This document shows positions 41,027 to 52,555 of a stretch of 64,000 nucleotides of DNA, one piece after another. The translations under genes were made by a program, and so were the position numbers. Origin of the DNA: Bombella pluederhausensis (lineage in GTDB: Bacteria; Pseudomonadota; Alphaproteobacteria; Acetobacterales; Acetobacteraceae); NCBI RefSeq assembly GCF_026385525.1, contig NZ_JANIDY010000001.1, positions 947,967 to 1,011,966 on the forward strand, in the 5' to 3' direction. Positions within the stretch are counted from its first letter, which is position 1, and every line of letters begins with the position of its first letter. A model generated the notes under the pieces. That model was not told where the DNA came from, did no database searches, and saw only the letters and a list, made by a program, of their open reading frames with translations.

Positions 41027-42184
41027 CTATATCTGCGTCAGGTGCCGCCATGAATGGGCTTCTTCATCCAGAGTGCCGAGCGTATAGCCAATGAGATAAT
41101 CGGCAACAGCACATTCGTTGAAAAGGGCATGATAACGCTGCCATCCCGCTCTGGCAGCCTCCCTACGGGCTGATGATGCTTTATGATACTGGGTAAGCAG
41201 TTCCACCAATTCATCCATGCTGCTGAAGAAGGCCATTTCCTGCTCGGAGAACAGACGATCATACCCCGTCTGGCGCTCCATGAAGACCAGCTGTCCATTA
41301 CCAATCATCTGCGACAGCCGGTCCGAACTGTAGAGATAATGATCAGCCCGGCGGCTGATATTTAGGCCCATGGCACTCTGTTCCAGCATGGCAGCATAGG
41401 GAGGGCCACTGGCGTAAGGCTGCCCTCTCACCCCGGCATAGGCAAAACGCATTGAGGGTGGCAGTTTCTCCTCCAGCATTTCGCAGAACTGGTCCATGTG
41501 CCAGTCCTGACCGCATATGGTTCGCAAACGAGCGGGATTCCCGCAGGAATAGAAAATATCCGCCTCTGTATCCGATAAGGCAAAAGCCTGCCCCCGCTCG
41601 ACACTACGATCTACTGGATTAGGCAGAAACCCGACCGTCCCCCTGCTCCCCACCAGCTTACGCACAAGCGGTCCGGCAGTAGAGACAAAACTAGCATCCA
41701 CAACCTGATGGCGTGCTGCAAAGTCCCGTGCGTTATCATCCACAAACAGGGCATCAATATTCCACTGCACAACCATCATGCCCTGTTGCTGATGCCGTAG
41801 CTCATCAATAACAGAAGGCGGGATCATGTAACCATGTCCCAGAAGAAGAAGGTCTGGCGCACTGAACGCCAGAAACTCCTTCAAAACCTTAAACAGATGG
41901 TGACGCCCCATCTTGCGGCTGCCAAACCAGCCGCTGGCACGAGCTACATCCCTGTAAGGAAAATCTATAACATGGTGGCCATTACGAATCAGGCCATTGG
42001 ACAATTTCCCCCCGACACTGAACTGCCCCGGTGCCCTCTTTTTCAGATTGAAGAAGAAGTCACCCACATGGACAATTTTCAGCGGGCGGGCTGTCTGCCA
42101 TTCCCCTCCATGCCAGACTGTTTCAGTCATCTCCACCAGCCCCGTATGATCGTCCCGTCCGCCATGCTGCCCCAAGGCAGGCAT
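41027..42184 (-). CDS. CgeB-like / family 1 glycosyltransferase
   Basis: A 385-aa GT-B type protein. LKIVHVGDFFFNLKKRAPGQFS opens the Rossmann domain, PDLLLLGHGYMIPPSVIDELR is the middle, and the C-terminal MGLNISRRADHYLYSSDRLSQMIGNG is the donor-binding region of the CgeB / Glyco_trans_1_2 group. Start uncertain: ATG 42184 or the internal ATG 42130 (METVWHG-like MTETVWHGG). It converges with the GT2 gene, 15 bases apart. Confidence 0.75.
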   Translation of the reverse strand: MPALGQHGGRDDHTGLVEMTETVWHGGEWQTARPLKIVHVGDFFFNLKKRAPGQFSVGGKLSNGLIRNGHHVIDFPYRDVARASGWFGSRKMGRHHLFKVLKEFLAFSAPDLLLLGHGYMIPPSVIDELRHQQQGMMVVQWNIDALFVDDNARDFAARHQVVDASFVSTAGPLVRKLVGSRGTVGFLPNPVDRSVERGQAFALSDTEADIFYSCGNPARLRTICGQDWHMDQFCEMLEEKLPPSMRFAYAGVRGQPYASGPPYAAMLEQSAMGLNISRRADHYLYSSDRLSQMIGNGQLVFMERQTGYDRLFSEQEMAFFSSMDELVELLTQYHKASSARREAARAGWQRYHALFNECAVADYLIGYTLGTLDEEAHSWRHLTQI

Positions 42185-42208
42185 GACGGATCATCATACC
42201 GGGATTGG

Positions 42209-42805
42209 TCAGTCAGTCCACCACTGCACGGGCTCCTGCTCAGTCTCCTCAAACTCTGTCACGACAGATTTTGGCTTTGCCGGAGCGGCAGGCCGCTTGT
42301 TCCTCTGCTCAAGTGCCTGATGGAGCTCAGCCCGCAGACGCAGGATGCTCTCATCACGCTGCTGAATGGCCTTCTTTCCTTCCTCAACCTGAAGGCGCAG
42401 ATGGGTCATCTGCGTGTTGACTGCCCGAATACGCTCATTCAGGACAGCAAGCTCCGTCTCAGCATCATGAGCCCGGCGCCGTTCCCGCTGTAGGCTCTGC
42501 TTCAGCCGTTCCTGCTCCTGTCCGGCTTCTGCCGTGGCCATGATACGGGTTGTATTCCGCTTCTGTGACGAGCGACCCAGAGACTGGTGTTCCACAACAA
42601 CCGTATCATCCCCGGCAAAACGCCTCCGCCTTACAGTTGGCTGAGAAGACCTGCTTCTAGGAGTAGGACGCCCCCTGCCACCGTGATCGTGGTGACGCGC
42701 TCCCCCTGCTCCCCCCGGAACAGTTGCAACATCCCCGCTACCGACTCCCATTCTCTCCAGTGCTTCACGAAGAGACCGTTCTGTTAAAGGCGACTCATCC
42801 TGCAT
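42209..42805 (-). CDS. Coiled-coil protein of unknown function
   Basis: A 198-aa protein in three parts: a short N-terminal helix, a basic Gly/Arg/His-rich stretch (RHHDHGGRGRPTPRSRSSQ) and a coiled coil from ~95 to 165 (RLKQSLQRERRRAHDAETEL; QMTHLRLQVEEGKKAIQQR). It ends in an acidic tail with EPVQWWTD. No membrane segment or catalytic motif. Located 25 bases upstream of the CgeB-like gene on the same strand, so possibly co-transcribed. Confidence 0.7.
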   Translation of the reverse strand: MQDESPLTERSLREALERMGVGSGDVATVPGGAGGARHHDHGGRGRPTPRSRSSQPTVRRRRFAGDDTVVVEHQSLGRSSQKRNTTRIMATAEAGQEQERLKQSLQRERRRAHDAETELAVLNERIRAVNTQMTHLRLQVEEGKKAIQQRDESILRLRAELHQALEQRNKRPAAPAKPKSVVTEFEETEQEPVQWWTD

Positions 42806-43042
42806 TTTCTACAATTCGACAATCTAAAAAAAAGCTATACAACAGGCGAACCCTCGTCTTCTCCTTTTCCTCAATATCTTTCCCGGCCTGCCATTACAGA
42901 CAAGCGGGCCATGATATTTATGAAGGGGAAAAGATGATGGGCCCTTTACTCCCAACAACCAATAGCTCTTATCACACTATTAAGAAAGCGTCAAAATTAT
43001 GACATTTTTAAGCTATATTGTGATCAGCCCTCATCTGTCATT

Positions 43043-43594
43043 TTAACGCCGAACCAGCCCAGCGCCCTGTATCCGGCAGCGATCCAACAGGTCCAGAGCA
43101 CTGCCAGCCAGATTTTTCATATCCGTTGTGCTGCCATTTTTCTGTACCTGCACCAGCCTGTTCCGCTCTCCCATCGTATATGAATGCGTCACAACATACA
43201 GGAACGTCCTATTAAACGACCGCCCATAAAGACGCCCCAATGTGGTCAGCCGCTTTTGCTCAAGGGCAGATGGCTTCTCCAGCAATGTCAGATTAGAAGT
43301 CGTTGCCAATTTCTGAGCGGAGGCATGCGCCTTGTCGTAATCTCTGGCAAGCTGAGTTGCGAACCCTTTTATGAGATCATCATCGCTATGTGTGGCTGCA
43401 AGTGTAGCCACGGACTTCATATAAGCCGCATGAGCATTGATCTGCTGGAGCACCGGCACATCATCCGCAGCCAATTTCGGTACGGGTGTTACCGGCCCCT
43501 TGGGCAAAGGCGGAACCCGTGGGGCTGGTGGCGGATTTAGGCCACACCCCGCAACCGACAGAAGCATGGTGCAGATCACGAAACGATACTTCAT
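43043..43594 (-). CDS. DUF4142-like lipoprotein
   Basis: A 183-aa lipoprotein: signal MKYRFVICTMLLSVAGC with C17 as the lipidated residue, a Pro-rich linker (PPPAPRVPPLPKGPVTPVP) and a helical domain (VPVLQQINAHAAYMKSVATL, MERNRL-like segments) resembling DUF4142, a ferritin-like helical bundle family. The start at 43594 is chosen over 43636 because GAGGGG lies eight bases upstream and the lipobox is then correctly placed. Confidence 0.75.
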   Translation of the reverse strand: MKYRFVICTMLLSVAGCGLNPPPAPRVPPLPKGPVTPVPKLAADDVPVLQQINAHAAYMKSVATLAATHSDDDLIKGFATQLARDYDKAHASAQKLATTSNLTLLEKPSALEQKRLTTLGRLYGRSFNRTFLYVVTHSYTMGERNRLVQVQKNGSTTDMKNLAGSALDLLDRCRIQGAGLVRR

Positions 43595-43704
43595 GCAGGG
43601 TTCCCCTCTTTTCATCTCTCTGGGCACCTGAGACAATGCCCCATATCATCATCCAGCCGGGTTATAACCAATATGTCGCCTCATGACAGGAGCTATCCCT
43701 CCGT

Positions 43705-44100
43705 ATGACGTCTTTCCTCAAATTACTTTTCAGTCTGGGTGCCATCAGTGCCAGTCTCGCCGTGGCTTTTCAGGCCATCGCAACCCATCTGCCGGACTCC
43801 GCCTTTCCTGTCCTACACGGGCGGGAAATGGTGCATATGGCAGCGGATATCGCCCTCTGGCACGGCATCGCCCTCTGCGCCCTGACATTAGGTTCCCGCC
43901 AGCTGAACCTGCTGCGGATTTCTATCGGATGCGCCGGTCTGGCAGCAGGAATGCTCCTTTTCAGCATTCCCGTTACACTGCATGGATTCGGCATCCTGTT
44001 CCCGGCCCGACTGGCGCCATTCGGCGGGACACTGCTCATACTCTCATGGCTGTGCGTTGCTGCCGCTGTGCCGTTCCGGCCCAAACGAAACCAGTCCTAG
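43705..44100 (+). CDS. DUF423 small membrane protein
   Basis: A 131-aa protein with four membrane segments: LKLLFSLGAISASLAVAFQA, IALWHGIALCALTL, ISIGCAGLAAGMLLFSIPV and LAPFGGTLLILSWLCVAAAV. The order and the HGFGILFPARLAPFGG loop match DUF423 (YgdD/YwdK) proteins, whose function is unknown. The stop overlaps the end of the convergent gene by four bases. Confidence 0.85.
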   Translation: MTSFLKLLFSLGAISASLAVAFQAIATHLPDSAFPVLHGREMVHMAADIALWHGIALCALTLGSRQLNLLRISIGCAGLAAGMLLFSIPVTLHGFGILFPARLAPFGGTLLILSWLCVAAAVPFRPKRNQS

Positions 44101-44426
44101 CGCTTTCTGAACTGACCTAGAATCCACAATCCAAGAAGCTGGAGCAGCAAGGCCAGACAAAAACAGGACAGGACAATACCCATCAGGAGAAGCTGCTCCC
44201 GCCCCAAAGCCGTCTCAACATGAAACAGGCTGTAAAGCCGCTGCCAGAGAGACGTCCCAGCAACGTACTGTATGACATGGGTAGCAGGACGATAGAACCG
44301 GACCAGCGCAAGAAAGATAACAGTCAGCCCAAGCAGAGTGACCATCCGCCCCAAAGTCGAGAGGACTGAAATCTCCTTCCGTGGAGAACTGGAAAAAATT
44401 GGCCGTTTCCGTCTTGCCACAAGCAT
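44097..44426 (-). CDS. Small two-pass membrane protein, unknown
   Basis: A 109-aa protein with a basic N-terminus (RRKRPIFSSSPRKE) and two hydrophobic segments (MVTLLGLTVIFLALV; LLMGIVLSCFCLALLLQLLG). The ATG at 44426 is preferred, with AAGGA just upstream; an earlier ATG at 44489 would add 21 residues. No family recognised. Confidence 0.65.
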   Translation of the reverse strand: MLVARRKRPIFSSSPRKEISVLSTLGRMVTLLGLTVIFLALVRFYRPATHVIQYVAGTSLWQRLYSLFHVETALGREQLLLMGIVLSCFCLALLLQLLGLWILGQFRKR

Positions 44427-44586
44427 ACCATCCTTCTGAGATCGAGCGTTCACCCTAATCAGGACTTGGCTGGTTATCAAGAACAACACATCTCAACTAG
44501 TCTGTTTAACGTCTCATTGTTACCTTTCAGCTAACAATATGAGACAGTCCCTCATAACTTTCCCCACTTACAGGAGGTTTTACTTC

Positions 44587-45102
44587 ATGCGTTTCCCTCT
44601 TTCCGCCCTTGTCCTTGCAGGTATGGCCCTTGCTCTACCTGCTGCCCATGCAGCACAGCCTCAGGCACCTCTCCCGGACATCAGCAAAATTGCCAGCATC
44701 ACACCTGCCCATGAGCCCTACCCCCCTGCTGAACTCGCCAGCAAGCAGGTCCATGAAGCCTTTCTGACAGCTGCCAAAACAAACCGCCGTGTTCTGCTTG
44801 ATTTCGGTGGAAACTGGTGCCCGGACTGCCGCATCCTTGCGGGCATCTTTGCCGTACCATCAGTCAGCCAGTGGCTATCGGAGCATTTCGTTGTCGTGCC
44901 CGTCAATGTTGGGCATCTGGACACCAACATGGAGCTGGCCCAGCAATATGGCGTGACCATCAAAGCCGTACCAACTGTTCTTATTCTCACCCCTCAAGGC
45001 CGCCTGCTGAATCCTGATGGCACCCTCACCCTCGGCTCGGCCCGCCAGATGGCCCCGCAATCCGTCATCACCCTGCTGAATGAATGGAACCAGCGCCCCT
45101 GA
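44587..45102 (+). CDS. Periplasmic thioredoxin-like protein
   Basis: A 171-aa exported protein. The signal peptide (FPLSALVLAGMALALPAAHA) is cleaved near residue 23. The thioredoxin fold carries the redox pair WCPDC (C78, C81), followed by VVVPVNVGHLD and the cis-Pro loop IKAVPTVLIL. The start at 44587 has AGGAGG nine bases upstream and puts the signal peptide first. Likely disulfide reductase or isomerase; the partner is unknown. Confidence 0.85.
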   Translation: MRFPLSALVLAGMALALPAAHAAQPQAPLPDISKIASITPAHEPYPPAELASKQVHEAFLTAAKTNRRVLLDFGGNWCPDCRILAGIFAVPSVSQWLSEHFVVVPVNVGHLDTNMELAQQYGVTIKAVPTVLILTPQGRLLNPDGTLTLGSARQMAPQSVITLLNEWNQRP

Positions 45103-45107
45103 AACAA

Positions 45108-45144
45108 AAGGGCCATTTCTACCTGATGGAGAGAAATGGCCCTT
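45108..45144. terminator. Strong terminator between convergent genes
   Basis: A perfect 13-pair stem AAGGGCCATTTCT / AGAAATGGCCCTT with an 11-base loop. A T-rich run follows on the - strand, so it mainly ends the aminotransferase transcript and may also stop the thioredoxin-like mRNA. Confidence 0.85.
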
Positions 45145-45148
45145 CACG

Positions 45149-46353
45149 TCAGCCTATGATGCCCTGCACGAAACGCTCCAGACGCTGGCAGGCTTCTTTC
45201 AGCTCTGCATCAGACGCTGCAAAAGACAGACGCAGATGCGGCCCATACCCAAAAGCAGAACCCGGCACTGTCGCCACATGCGCTTCTTCCAGAAGGGCCT
45301 CCGCAAAGGCCACATCATCGCTCAGCACACGCCCACCGGCTGATGTCCTGCCAATCAGGGCTGACAGGCCGGGATAAGCATAGAAAGCCCCCTGCGGCAT
45401 GGCACAGCTCAGCCCTTCAATCTGGCGCAACGCACCGACTACAAGGGCACGCCGCCGCTCATACGTCTCCCGCATGGCCTGCACACCGGCAATATCTTCT
45501 TTCAAAGCGGCGACAGAGCCGCCCTGCGCCAGCGTACAGATGCCCGATGTCGTATTCCCCTGCACCTTGATCATCGCCTTGATGAGCGGCACGGGACCAC
45601 AGGCGAACCCGACCCGCCAGCCTGTCATGGCATAGGCCTTGCTCATGCCATTGATGATGAGGATACGATCAGCAAGGTCTGGAGCGACATTGAGCAAAGA
45701 CAGGTGATGCTTACCATCAAATGTCAGATGCTCATAAATCTCGTCACTCATCACCAAGACATGCGGGTTATCCCGCAGCACGGCAGCAATCGCCTCCAGA
45801 TCGGCACGCTCCAAAATCGCACCAGTCGGATTATTGGGGAAGTTCAGCACAAGCCAGCGGGTCCGGGGCGTGATGGCAGCCCGGATAGCCTCGGCCTGCG
45901 GGCGGAAACCATCCTCCTCCCGGCAGGCAATTTCCACCGGCACACCGCCAAACATACGGGCAATAAGCGGATAACTGACCCAGTAAGGTGCCGGGACAAT
46001 CACCTCATCCCCTGCATCCACTGACGCCATAAAGGCATTGAAAATGGCCTGCTTGCCCCCGTTGCAGACCATCAGCTGATCCAGAGACACATCCAGCCCG
46101 TTATCCCGCCGGAACTTTTCGGCAATCGCCTCCAATAACGGCTTTTGGCCGGGAATGGGCGGATAGCCAGTATGACCAGCCTTTACCTCCGCTACGGCCC
46201 CTTCCAGAGCTGCCGCAGGAGACGGAAAATCAGGCTGCCCCAGAGCCAGAGAAATGACCGGCTTGCCCTGCGCCTTCAGCTCACGGGCACGGGCGGCCAT
46301 GGCAATGGTGGCAGGTGTCGGCAACGTAGCCAGGCGTTCCGCAGGTTTGAACA

Positions 46354-46354
<1 letters not shown>
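45149..46354 (-). CDS. Class I aminotransferase (aspartate/aromatic type), second copy
   Basis: PLP-dependent aminotransferase of fold type I (401 aa). The PLP lysine is in [19 protein letters not shown], with LNFPNNPTGAIL and MVCNGGKQAIFNAF as conserved stretches, and a C-terminal LRLSFA with the substrate Arg. It belongs to the aspartate aminotransferase Ibeta group. The start overlaps the end of the upstream paralogue by one base (TGATG), so the two are co-translated. Confidence 0.9.
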
Positions 46355-47574
<1,220 letters not shown>

Positions 47575-47583
47575 TCAACAAAA

Positions 47584-47610
47584 CGCCCGCCCGTGAAACA
47601 CAGGCGGGCG
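47584..47610 (-). terminator. Terminator between leuB and the aminotransferase pair
   Basis: CGCCCGCC / GGCGGGCG, eight pairs with an 11-base loop, followed on the - strand by TTTTGTT. It lies 31 bases past the leuB stop, so the aminotransferases rely on read-through or on their own promoter. Confidence 0.75.
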
Positions 47611-47641
47611 CATGGCATTTCATAACACAATCACCCGAAGA

Positions 47642-48751
47642 TCAGGCGAGTTTCTGAAGTTCCTTCAGGACCGCAGCCCCCATCTCCGCCGTGCTGACAC
47701 GGGCTTCCCCGGCAGCAGCAATATCTGCCGTCCGCAGCCCGGAGGCCAGAACATTGGAAACAGCCTGCTCGATCAGCTCGGAATCCTCACCACGATCCAG
47801 CGAATAGCGCAGCATCATGGCCAGAGACAGAATCTGCGCCAGCGGGTTGGCAATGCCCTTCCCGGCAATATCCGGCGCACTGCCATGAATCGGCTCGTAC
47901 AACGCTGCCTGCTTATCCGTTCCTTCCGGTGTGCCTAGCGTAGCGGATGGCAGCATCCCCAGAGAGCCGGTCAGCATGGAAGCAAGGTCAGACAGCAGAT
48001 CACCAAACAGGTTACCCGTGACCATCACGTCAAACTGGCGGGGATCACGCACGAGCTGCATGGCACAGTTATCAGCCAGCATGTGCATCAGCGTCACATC
48101 GGAGTACTCACGCTTGTGCAGGTCCGTGACCACCTCACGCCAGAGCAGACCGCTCTCCATGACGTTGCCCTTCTCCACAGAGCAGACACGGCCACTACGC
48201 AGGCGGGCAAGATCAAACGCCACACGAGCCACACGTTCGATTTCGGCAGTCGTGTAGACTTCCGTATTCACGCCACGCTTTGTCCCATCCGGCAGGGTCT
48301 CGATTCCACGAGGCTCACCGAAATAGACGCCACCGACCGTCTCACGCACGATCATCAGGTCCAGCCCACGCACGACATCCGGCTTCAGGGCGGAAGCGGA
48401 CAGGAGCGGGTCGAACAGCTTGGCCGGACGCAGATTGGCGTACAGGTTCAGTTCCTTGCGAAGACGCAGAATGGCAACTTCCGGACGGCGATCGAACGGC
48501 ACATCTTTCCATGCCGGGTCACCAACGGAACCAAACAGAACGGCATCTGCCTCCTTGGCCTTGGCGATCACCTCATCCCGGATCGGCACGTCATGCTTGG
48601 CCAGAGAGGCCCCACCGACCACATCCTCGGACAGCTCCACATTCAGACCACGCTCGGCTTTCAGCCAGTCAATGATCCTGACGGCCTGTTCCATGATCTC
48701 CGGGCCGATGCCGTCACCCGGCAGCAGCAGGATTTTCTGTTTTGCACTCAT
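47642..48751 (-). CDS. leuB: 3-isopropylmalate dehydrogenase
   Basis: Oxidatively decarboxylates 3-isopropylmalate in leucine synthesis (369 aa from the ATG at 48751). [13 protein letters not shown] opens the protein; [27 protein letters not shown], and the metal-binding [19 protein letters not shown] are typical. An upstream in-frame ATG at 48817 lies inside leuD and is not needed. The start overlaps the leuD stop by ATGA. Confidence 0.96.
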   Translation of the reverse strand: MSAKQKILLLPGDGIGPEIMEQAVRIIDWLKAERGLNVELSEDVVGGASLAKHDVPIRDEVIAKAKEADAVLFGSVGDPAWKDVPFDRRPEVAILRLRKELNLYANLRPAKLFDPLLSASALKPDVVRGLDLMIVRETVGGVYFGEPRGIETLPDGTKRGVNTEVYTTAEIERVARVAFDLARLRSGRVCSVEKGNVMESGLLWREVVTDLHKREYSDVTLMHMLADNCAMQLVRDPRQFDVMVTGNLFGDLLSDLASMLTGSLGMLPSATLGTPEGTDKQAALYEPIHGSAPDIAGKGIANPLAQILSLAMMLRYSLDRGEDSELIEQAVSNVLASGLRTADIAAAGEARVSTAEMGAAVLKELQKLA

Positions 48752-49410
48752 GCCTGCTCTCCCTTGGCACCGATCACGCTCTGCGGGCGCCCTGCCTGCT
48801 TCGTGGATGGGATCCATGCACGGGAAGGCCGTGCCTCGAACTCACGGATAGACTGCTCATGGTTCTTCAGGGTCTGGGCCACATCATCCAGCCCTTCCAG
48901 AAGAACCTGACGGCGGAACGGGTCCATCTCGAAAGAAATGACCTCACCATCCGGTCGATGAATTTCCTGCTTTTCCAGATCAACCGTCAGGCGGGCATTT
49001 TCGCCATGGCTGGCATCGTCCATTAGGGCAAGGCACTGCTCACGAGACAGACGGATCGGCAGGATGCCGTTCTTGAAGCAATTATTGTAGAAAATATCTG
49101 CAAAGCTCGGAGCAATCACGCAACGTATGCCGAAATCCAGCAATGCCCAAGGTGCATGCTCACGAGATGAACCACAGCCAAGGTTATCCAGCGTGATCAG
49201 GATACCAGCCTTGCGATAGGCTGGCTTGTTCAGCACGAAATCGGGATTCTCATTGCCCTTAGCATCGTAACGCTGACCTGCAAAGAGATGCTTACCCAGA
49301 CCAGTACGCTGAATAGTCTTGAGGAAGCGAGCCGGAATAATCTGATCCGTATCCACATTTTCCTGTGGCAGAGCCGCAGCAACGCTTGTCAGACGGGTAA
49401 ATTTTTCCAT
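48748..49410 (-). CDS. leuD: 3-isopropylmalate dehydratase small subunit
   Basis: Small subunit that, with LeuC, isomerises 2- to 3-isopropylmalate. From the ATG at 49410 it is 220 aa: [37 protein letters not shown] and [15 protein letters not shown] are the family signatures. The frame runs upstream to 49464 inside leuC; the start at 49410 is two bases from the leuC stop. Confidence 0.96.
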   Translation of the reverse strand: MEKFTRLTSVAAALPQENVDTDQIIPARFLKTIQRTGLGKHLFAGQRYDAKGNENPDFVLNKPAYRKAGILITLDNLGCGSSREHAPWALLDFGIRCVIAPSFADIFYNNCFKNGILPIRLSREQCLALMDDASHGENARLTVDLEKQEIHRPDGEVISFEMDPFRRQVLLEGLDDVAQTLKNHEQSIREFEARPSRAWIPSTKQAGRPQSVIGAKGEQA

Positions 49411-49412
49411 GA

Positions 49413-50855
49413 TCAGGCGGCTCCTTCTGCCATTGTCGGTTCCAGCAGGTCCCGTGCATCGCACAGTGTCCCCGTCACGGCGGCGGCGGCGGCCATAGTG
49501 GGGGAACAGAGATGGGTGCGGCCATCCGGCCCCTGACGTCCCTCAAAGTTACGGTTGGATGTGGAAGCAGAACGCTGCCCGGCACTCAGCTTGTCGGGAT
49601 TCATACCCAGACACATGGAGCAGCCAGCCTCACGCCATTCAAACCCGGCATCACGGAAAATCTTGTCCAGCCCTTCTTCTTCCGCCGCATAGCGAACAAG
49701 GCCGGACCCCGGCACAACCATGGCCCGCACACCTTCTGCTACCTTACGGCCTTTCAGCACGGCAGCAGCGGCCCGAAGGTCTTCAATCCGGCTATTCGTG
49801 CAGGAACCGATGAAAACGACATCAACCGGCGTACCAGCAATCTTCTGCCCGGCTTCCAGCCCCATATAGGCCAGCGTACGGCGGATGCGCTCTGCCTTGG
49901 CAGGATCGGCAAAGTCCTCGGGACGAGGCACGGTGCCAGTGATAGGTAGCACATCCTCAGGGCTCGTACCCCATGTCACGGACGGGCTGATCTCGGCGGC
50001 ATCCAGCACCACTTCTTCATCAAAATGGGCACCTTCGTCCGTAGTCAGTGTCTTCCAGTAGGCCACGGCCTGCTCGAAGGCTTCACCCTGCGGCGCAAAA
50101 GGACGCCCCTTGACGTAATTAAAGGTCGTTTCATCCGGGGCGACCATGCCAGCACGAGCACCGGCCTCGATGGACATGTTGCAGAGCGTCATGCGCCCGG
50201 CCATGTCCAGCTTGCGGATGGCAGAACCAGCAAACTCAATCACATGCCCGGTTCCCCCGGCCGTACCGATACGACCGATGATGCTGAGCATGATATCCTT
50301 GGCTGTCACGCCCGGAGCAACGTCGCCTTCAACCCGCACACGCATGTTCTTGCTACGCTTCTGAAGCAGGGTCTGGGTTGCCAGCACATGCTCCACCTCG
50401 GACGTCCCAATACCGAAGGCCAAAGAGCCGAAAGCTCCATGTGTGGACGTATGGCTGTCACCGCAAACAATCGTCATGCCCGGCAGAGAAACGCCCTGCT
50501 CTGGCCCGACAACATGCACGATGCCCTGCTGGCGAGAACGCAACGGGAAATAGGGAACGCCGAACTCTTTGACGTTTGCTTCCAGCGTTTCAATCTGGAG
50601 GCGGCTCTGCGGGTCTTCTACCGGCTGAGAGCGATCAGAGGTCGGGACGTTATGATCTGCCACGGCCATTGTGGCATCAGGGCGCCGCACCGGGCGCCCG
50701 GCAGCCCGCAGACTTTCAAAAGCCTGCGGGCTGGTCACCTCGTGAAGGAGGTGGCGGTCGATGTAGAGAAGGCTCGTTCCGTCCTCAAGGGTTTTCACCA
50801 CATGATCGTCCCAGATCTTGTCATACAAAGTTCTAGGGGTAACCGGATTCTGCAT
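49413..50855 (-). CDS. leuC: 3-isopropylmalate dehydratase large subunit
   Basis: Aconitase-family subunit with a 4Fe-4S cluster (480 aa). Cluster cysteines lie in [15 protein letters not shown] and [27 protein letters not shown] and the C-terminal [13 protein letters not shown] are conserved. It follows rplS by 31 bases with no terminator, so it may be transcribed with the ribosomal-protein operon; a hairpin presents its ribosome binding site. Confidence 0.97.
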   Translation of the reverse strand: MQNPVTPRTLYDKIWDDHVVKTLEDGTSLLYIDRHLLHEVTSPQAFESLRAAGRPVRRPDATMAVADHNVPTSDRSQPVEDPQSRLQIETLEANVKEFGVPYFPLRSRQQGIVHVVGPEQGVSLPGMTIVCGDSHTSTHGAFGSLAFGIGTSEVEHVLATQTLLQKRSKNMRVRVEGDVAPGVTAKDIMLSIIGRIGTAGGTGHVIEFAGSAIRKLDMAGRMTLCNMSIEAGARAGMVAPDETTFNYVKGRPFAPQGEAFEQAVAYWKTLTTDEGAHFDEEVVLDAAEISPSVTWGTSPEDVLPITGTVPRPEDFADPAKAERIRRTLAYMGLEAGQKIAGTPVDVVFIGSCTNSRIEDLRAAAAVLKGRKVAEGVRAMVVPGSGLVRYAAEEEGLDKIFRDAGFEWREAGCSMCLGMNPDKLSAGQRSASTSNRNFEGRQGPDGRTHLCSPTMAAAAAVTGTLCDARDLLEPTMAEGAA

Positions 50856-50858
50856 TCT

Positions 50859-50878
50859 CTCTCATCTCCTTATGAGAG
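50859..50878 (-). promoter_or_regulatory. Hairpin displaying the leuC ribosome binding site in its loop
   Basis: On the - strand CTCTCAT-AAGGAG-ATGAGAG folds into a perfect seven-pair stem whose six-base loop is exactly the Shine-Dalgarno AAGGAG. The ATG of leuC follows the loop by ten bases. The structure exposes rather than hides the site, and could bind a protein or small RNA. Confidence 0.65.
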
Positions 50879-50886
50879 CTGAAAAA

Positions 50887-51264
50887 TCAGCCCTCCTTCT
50901 TGATATCGCGCGGACGCTCGGCAATACGAGCGGACTTACCGGAACGGCCACGGAGGTAGTATAGCTTCGCACGGCGAACCTTACCACGGCGAACCACGGT
51001 AATATCAGCAATTGCCGGGGAGAAAAGCGGGAAAACACGCTCCACACCCTCACCGTTGGATACCTTACGCACCGTGAAGCTGCTGCCCAGACCACGGTTT
51101 GAGCGGGCGATCACGACACCTTCGAAAACCTGTACACGTTCACGTGTGCCTTCGACAACGCGCACGCCAACGCGCACGGTGTCACCGGCTGCGAATTCAG
51201 GAACGCTACGGATAGCGGAAAGACGCTCCATTTCGCGCGCCTCATACTGCTGAATGATGTTCAT
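50887..51264 (-). CDS. rplS: 50S ribosomal protein L19
   Basis: L19 (125 aa) at the interface of the ribosomal subunits. [40 protein letters not shown] and [14 protein letters not shown] are the family core. It ends the rpsP-rimM-trmD-rplS set. Confidence 0.97.
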   Translation of the reverse strand: MNIIQQYEAREMERLSAIRSVPEFAAGDTVRVGVRVVEGTRERVQVFEGVVIARSNRGLGSSFTVRKVSNGEGVERVFPLFSPAIADITVVRRGKVRRAKLYYLRGRSGKSARIAERPRDIKKEG

Positions 51265-51286
51265 GCTTCAAACTCCTGAAAAAAAC

Positions 51287-51991
51287 TCAACTCTGTTGCT
51301 GCTGCTCATAAACGGCCCAGAGGTCCGGGCGGCGTGTACGGGTTACAGCGATGGATTTCTCATCTCGCCAGCGGGCGATTTCCCCATGATTACCAGAAAG
51401 CAGGACGGGCGGGACATCCCTCCCCTCCCATGTGGCAGGCCGCGTGTACTGGGGATATTCCAGCAACCCAGCGGAGAAGCTTTCTTCCTCCCCACTCAGT
51501 GCCGACCCCATGACACCCGGCAGAAGCCTCACACAGCCGTCAAGAAGTGCCAGTGCCGGTATTTCGCCCCCGGAAAGGACAAAATCCCCCATGCAGACCT
51601 GTTCGATCGCATGTTTCTCGAGCACCCGCTCATCAACCCCCTCGAACCGTCCACAGAGAATGATAACCCCCTCTCCCTGAACGTACCGTGCAATATCCTT
51701 CTGCTCCAGACGATGGCCCCGTGGCGTCGGATAGATCACCGGGCGTCCATCATCTATCTGCCTTACGCTGGTCAGAGCGTCATCCAGCACATCCGGCCGC
51801 ATGACCATCCCTGCGCCCCCGCCAAATGGCGCATCATCCAGAGCCTTATGAACACCCCGCCCGAATGGACGAAGGTCATGCGTTCTACAGGCCCACAGAT
51901 TCCGCTCCAGAGCACGCCCCGCAAGGGAGCAGCCCAGCGGACCGGGGAACATCTCCGGAAAGAGGGTCAGAATGTCGGCCCGCCATGTCAT
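51287..51991 (-). CDS. trmD: tRNA (guanine37-N1)-methyltransferase
   Basis: SPOUT-fold methyltransferase that modifies G37 next to the anticodon (234 aa). The knot region includes [16 protein letters not shown] and [16 protein letters not shown], and the N-terminal [12 protein letters not shown] is typical. The start overlaps the rimM stop by ATGA. Confidence 0.96.
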   Translation of the reverse strand: MTWRADILTLFPEMFPGPLGCSLAGRALERNLWACRTHDLRPFGRGVHKALDDAPFGGGAGMVMRPDVLDDALTSVRQIDDGRPVIYPTPRGHRLEQKDIARYVQGEGVIILCGRFEGVDERVLEKHAIEQVCMGDFVLSGGEIPALALLDGCVRLLPGVMGSALSGEEESFSAGLLEYPQYTRPATWEGRDVPPVLLSGNHGEIARWRDEKSIAVTRTRRPDLWAVYEQQQQS

Positions 51992-52530
51992 GACCGGACT
52001 TCCACCTCACCAGTCAGATCCCCTTCTACTTCCACGGCTTCCGGCGGGACGACAACGAGGCGTTTTGCCTTCATGTCCACCTCCGGCACGCAGGCCATGG
52101 TGAAAGGAATCAGCTGCCCTGCTTCCAGCTCCAGACTGGTGCCAGCTCCATAATCATGGACACTGACAACGCGCCCCACAGATTCCCCAGAAGTAAGAAC
52201 AGCCTCCATACCGATCAGATCGACATGATAGAACTCGTCTTCTTCCACTTCCGGCAGAGCCTCACGAGGCACATAGAGCTTACGGTTCACCAGCTTTTCT
52301 GCCGCTGTACGGTCCGGCAGAGGCTGCCCGTCCTGTCCCAGAACGGCAGCAATGCCCGGAGCCTTCCAGCGGATTTGCCACAGATTACCCATCTCATCGT
52401 GAAGGCGCCCGAGTTCCTCAAGCGTCTCGGGATGTTCCGTTGCCGGGTGCAGGCGCACGAGCCCCCGCACGCCATGCGGTCGGCCTATCGTGGCGACCAG
52501 AACATCCGACTGTGAAGGACGGTGTGACAA
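51988..52530 (-). CDS. rimM: 16S rRNA processing protein RimM
   Basis: Ribosome maturation factor for the 30S head, binding S19 (180 aa). [21 protein letters not shown] is the N-terminal RimM domain (cited in part), and [12 protein letters not shown] with the PRC-barrel stretch [18 protein letters not shown] forms the second domain. It lies between rpsP and trmD as usual. Confidence 0.95.
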   Translation of the reverse strand: MSHRPSQSDVLVATIGRPHGVRGLVRLHPATEHPETLEELGRLHDEMGNLWQIRWKAPGIAAVLGQDGQPLPDRTAAEKLVNRKLYVPREALPEVEEDEFYHVDLIGMEAVLTSGESVGRVVSVHDYGAGTSLELEAGQLIPFTMACVPEVDMKAKRLVVVPPEAVEVEGDLTGEVEVRS

Positions 52531-52555
52531 GAAGAAATCTCCCGCTTAGACCTGA

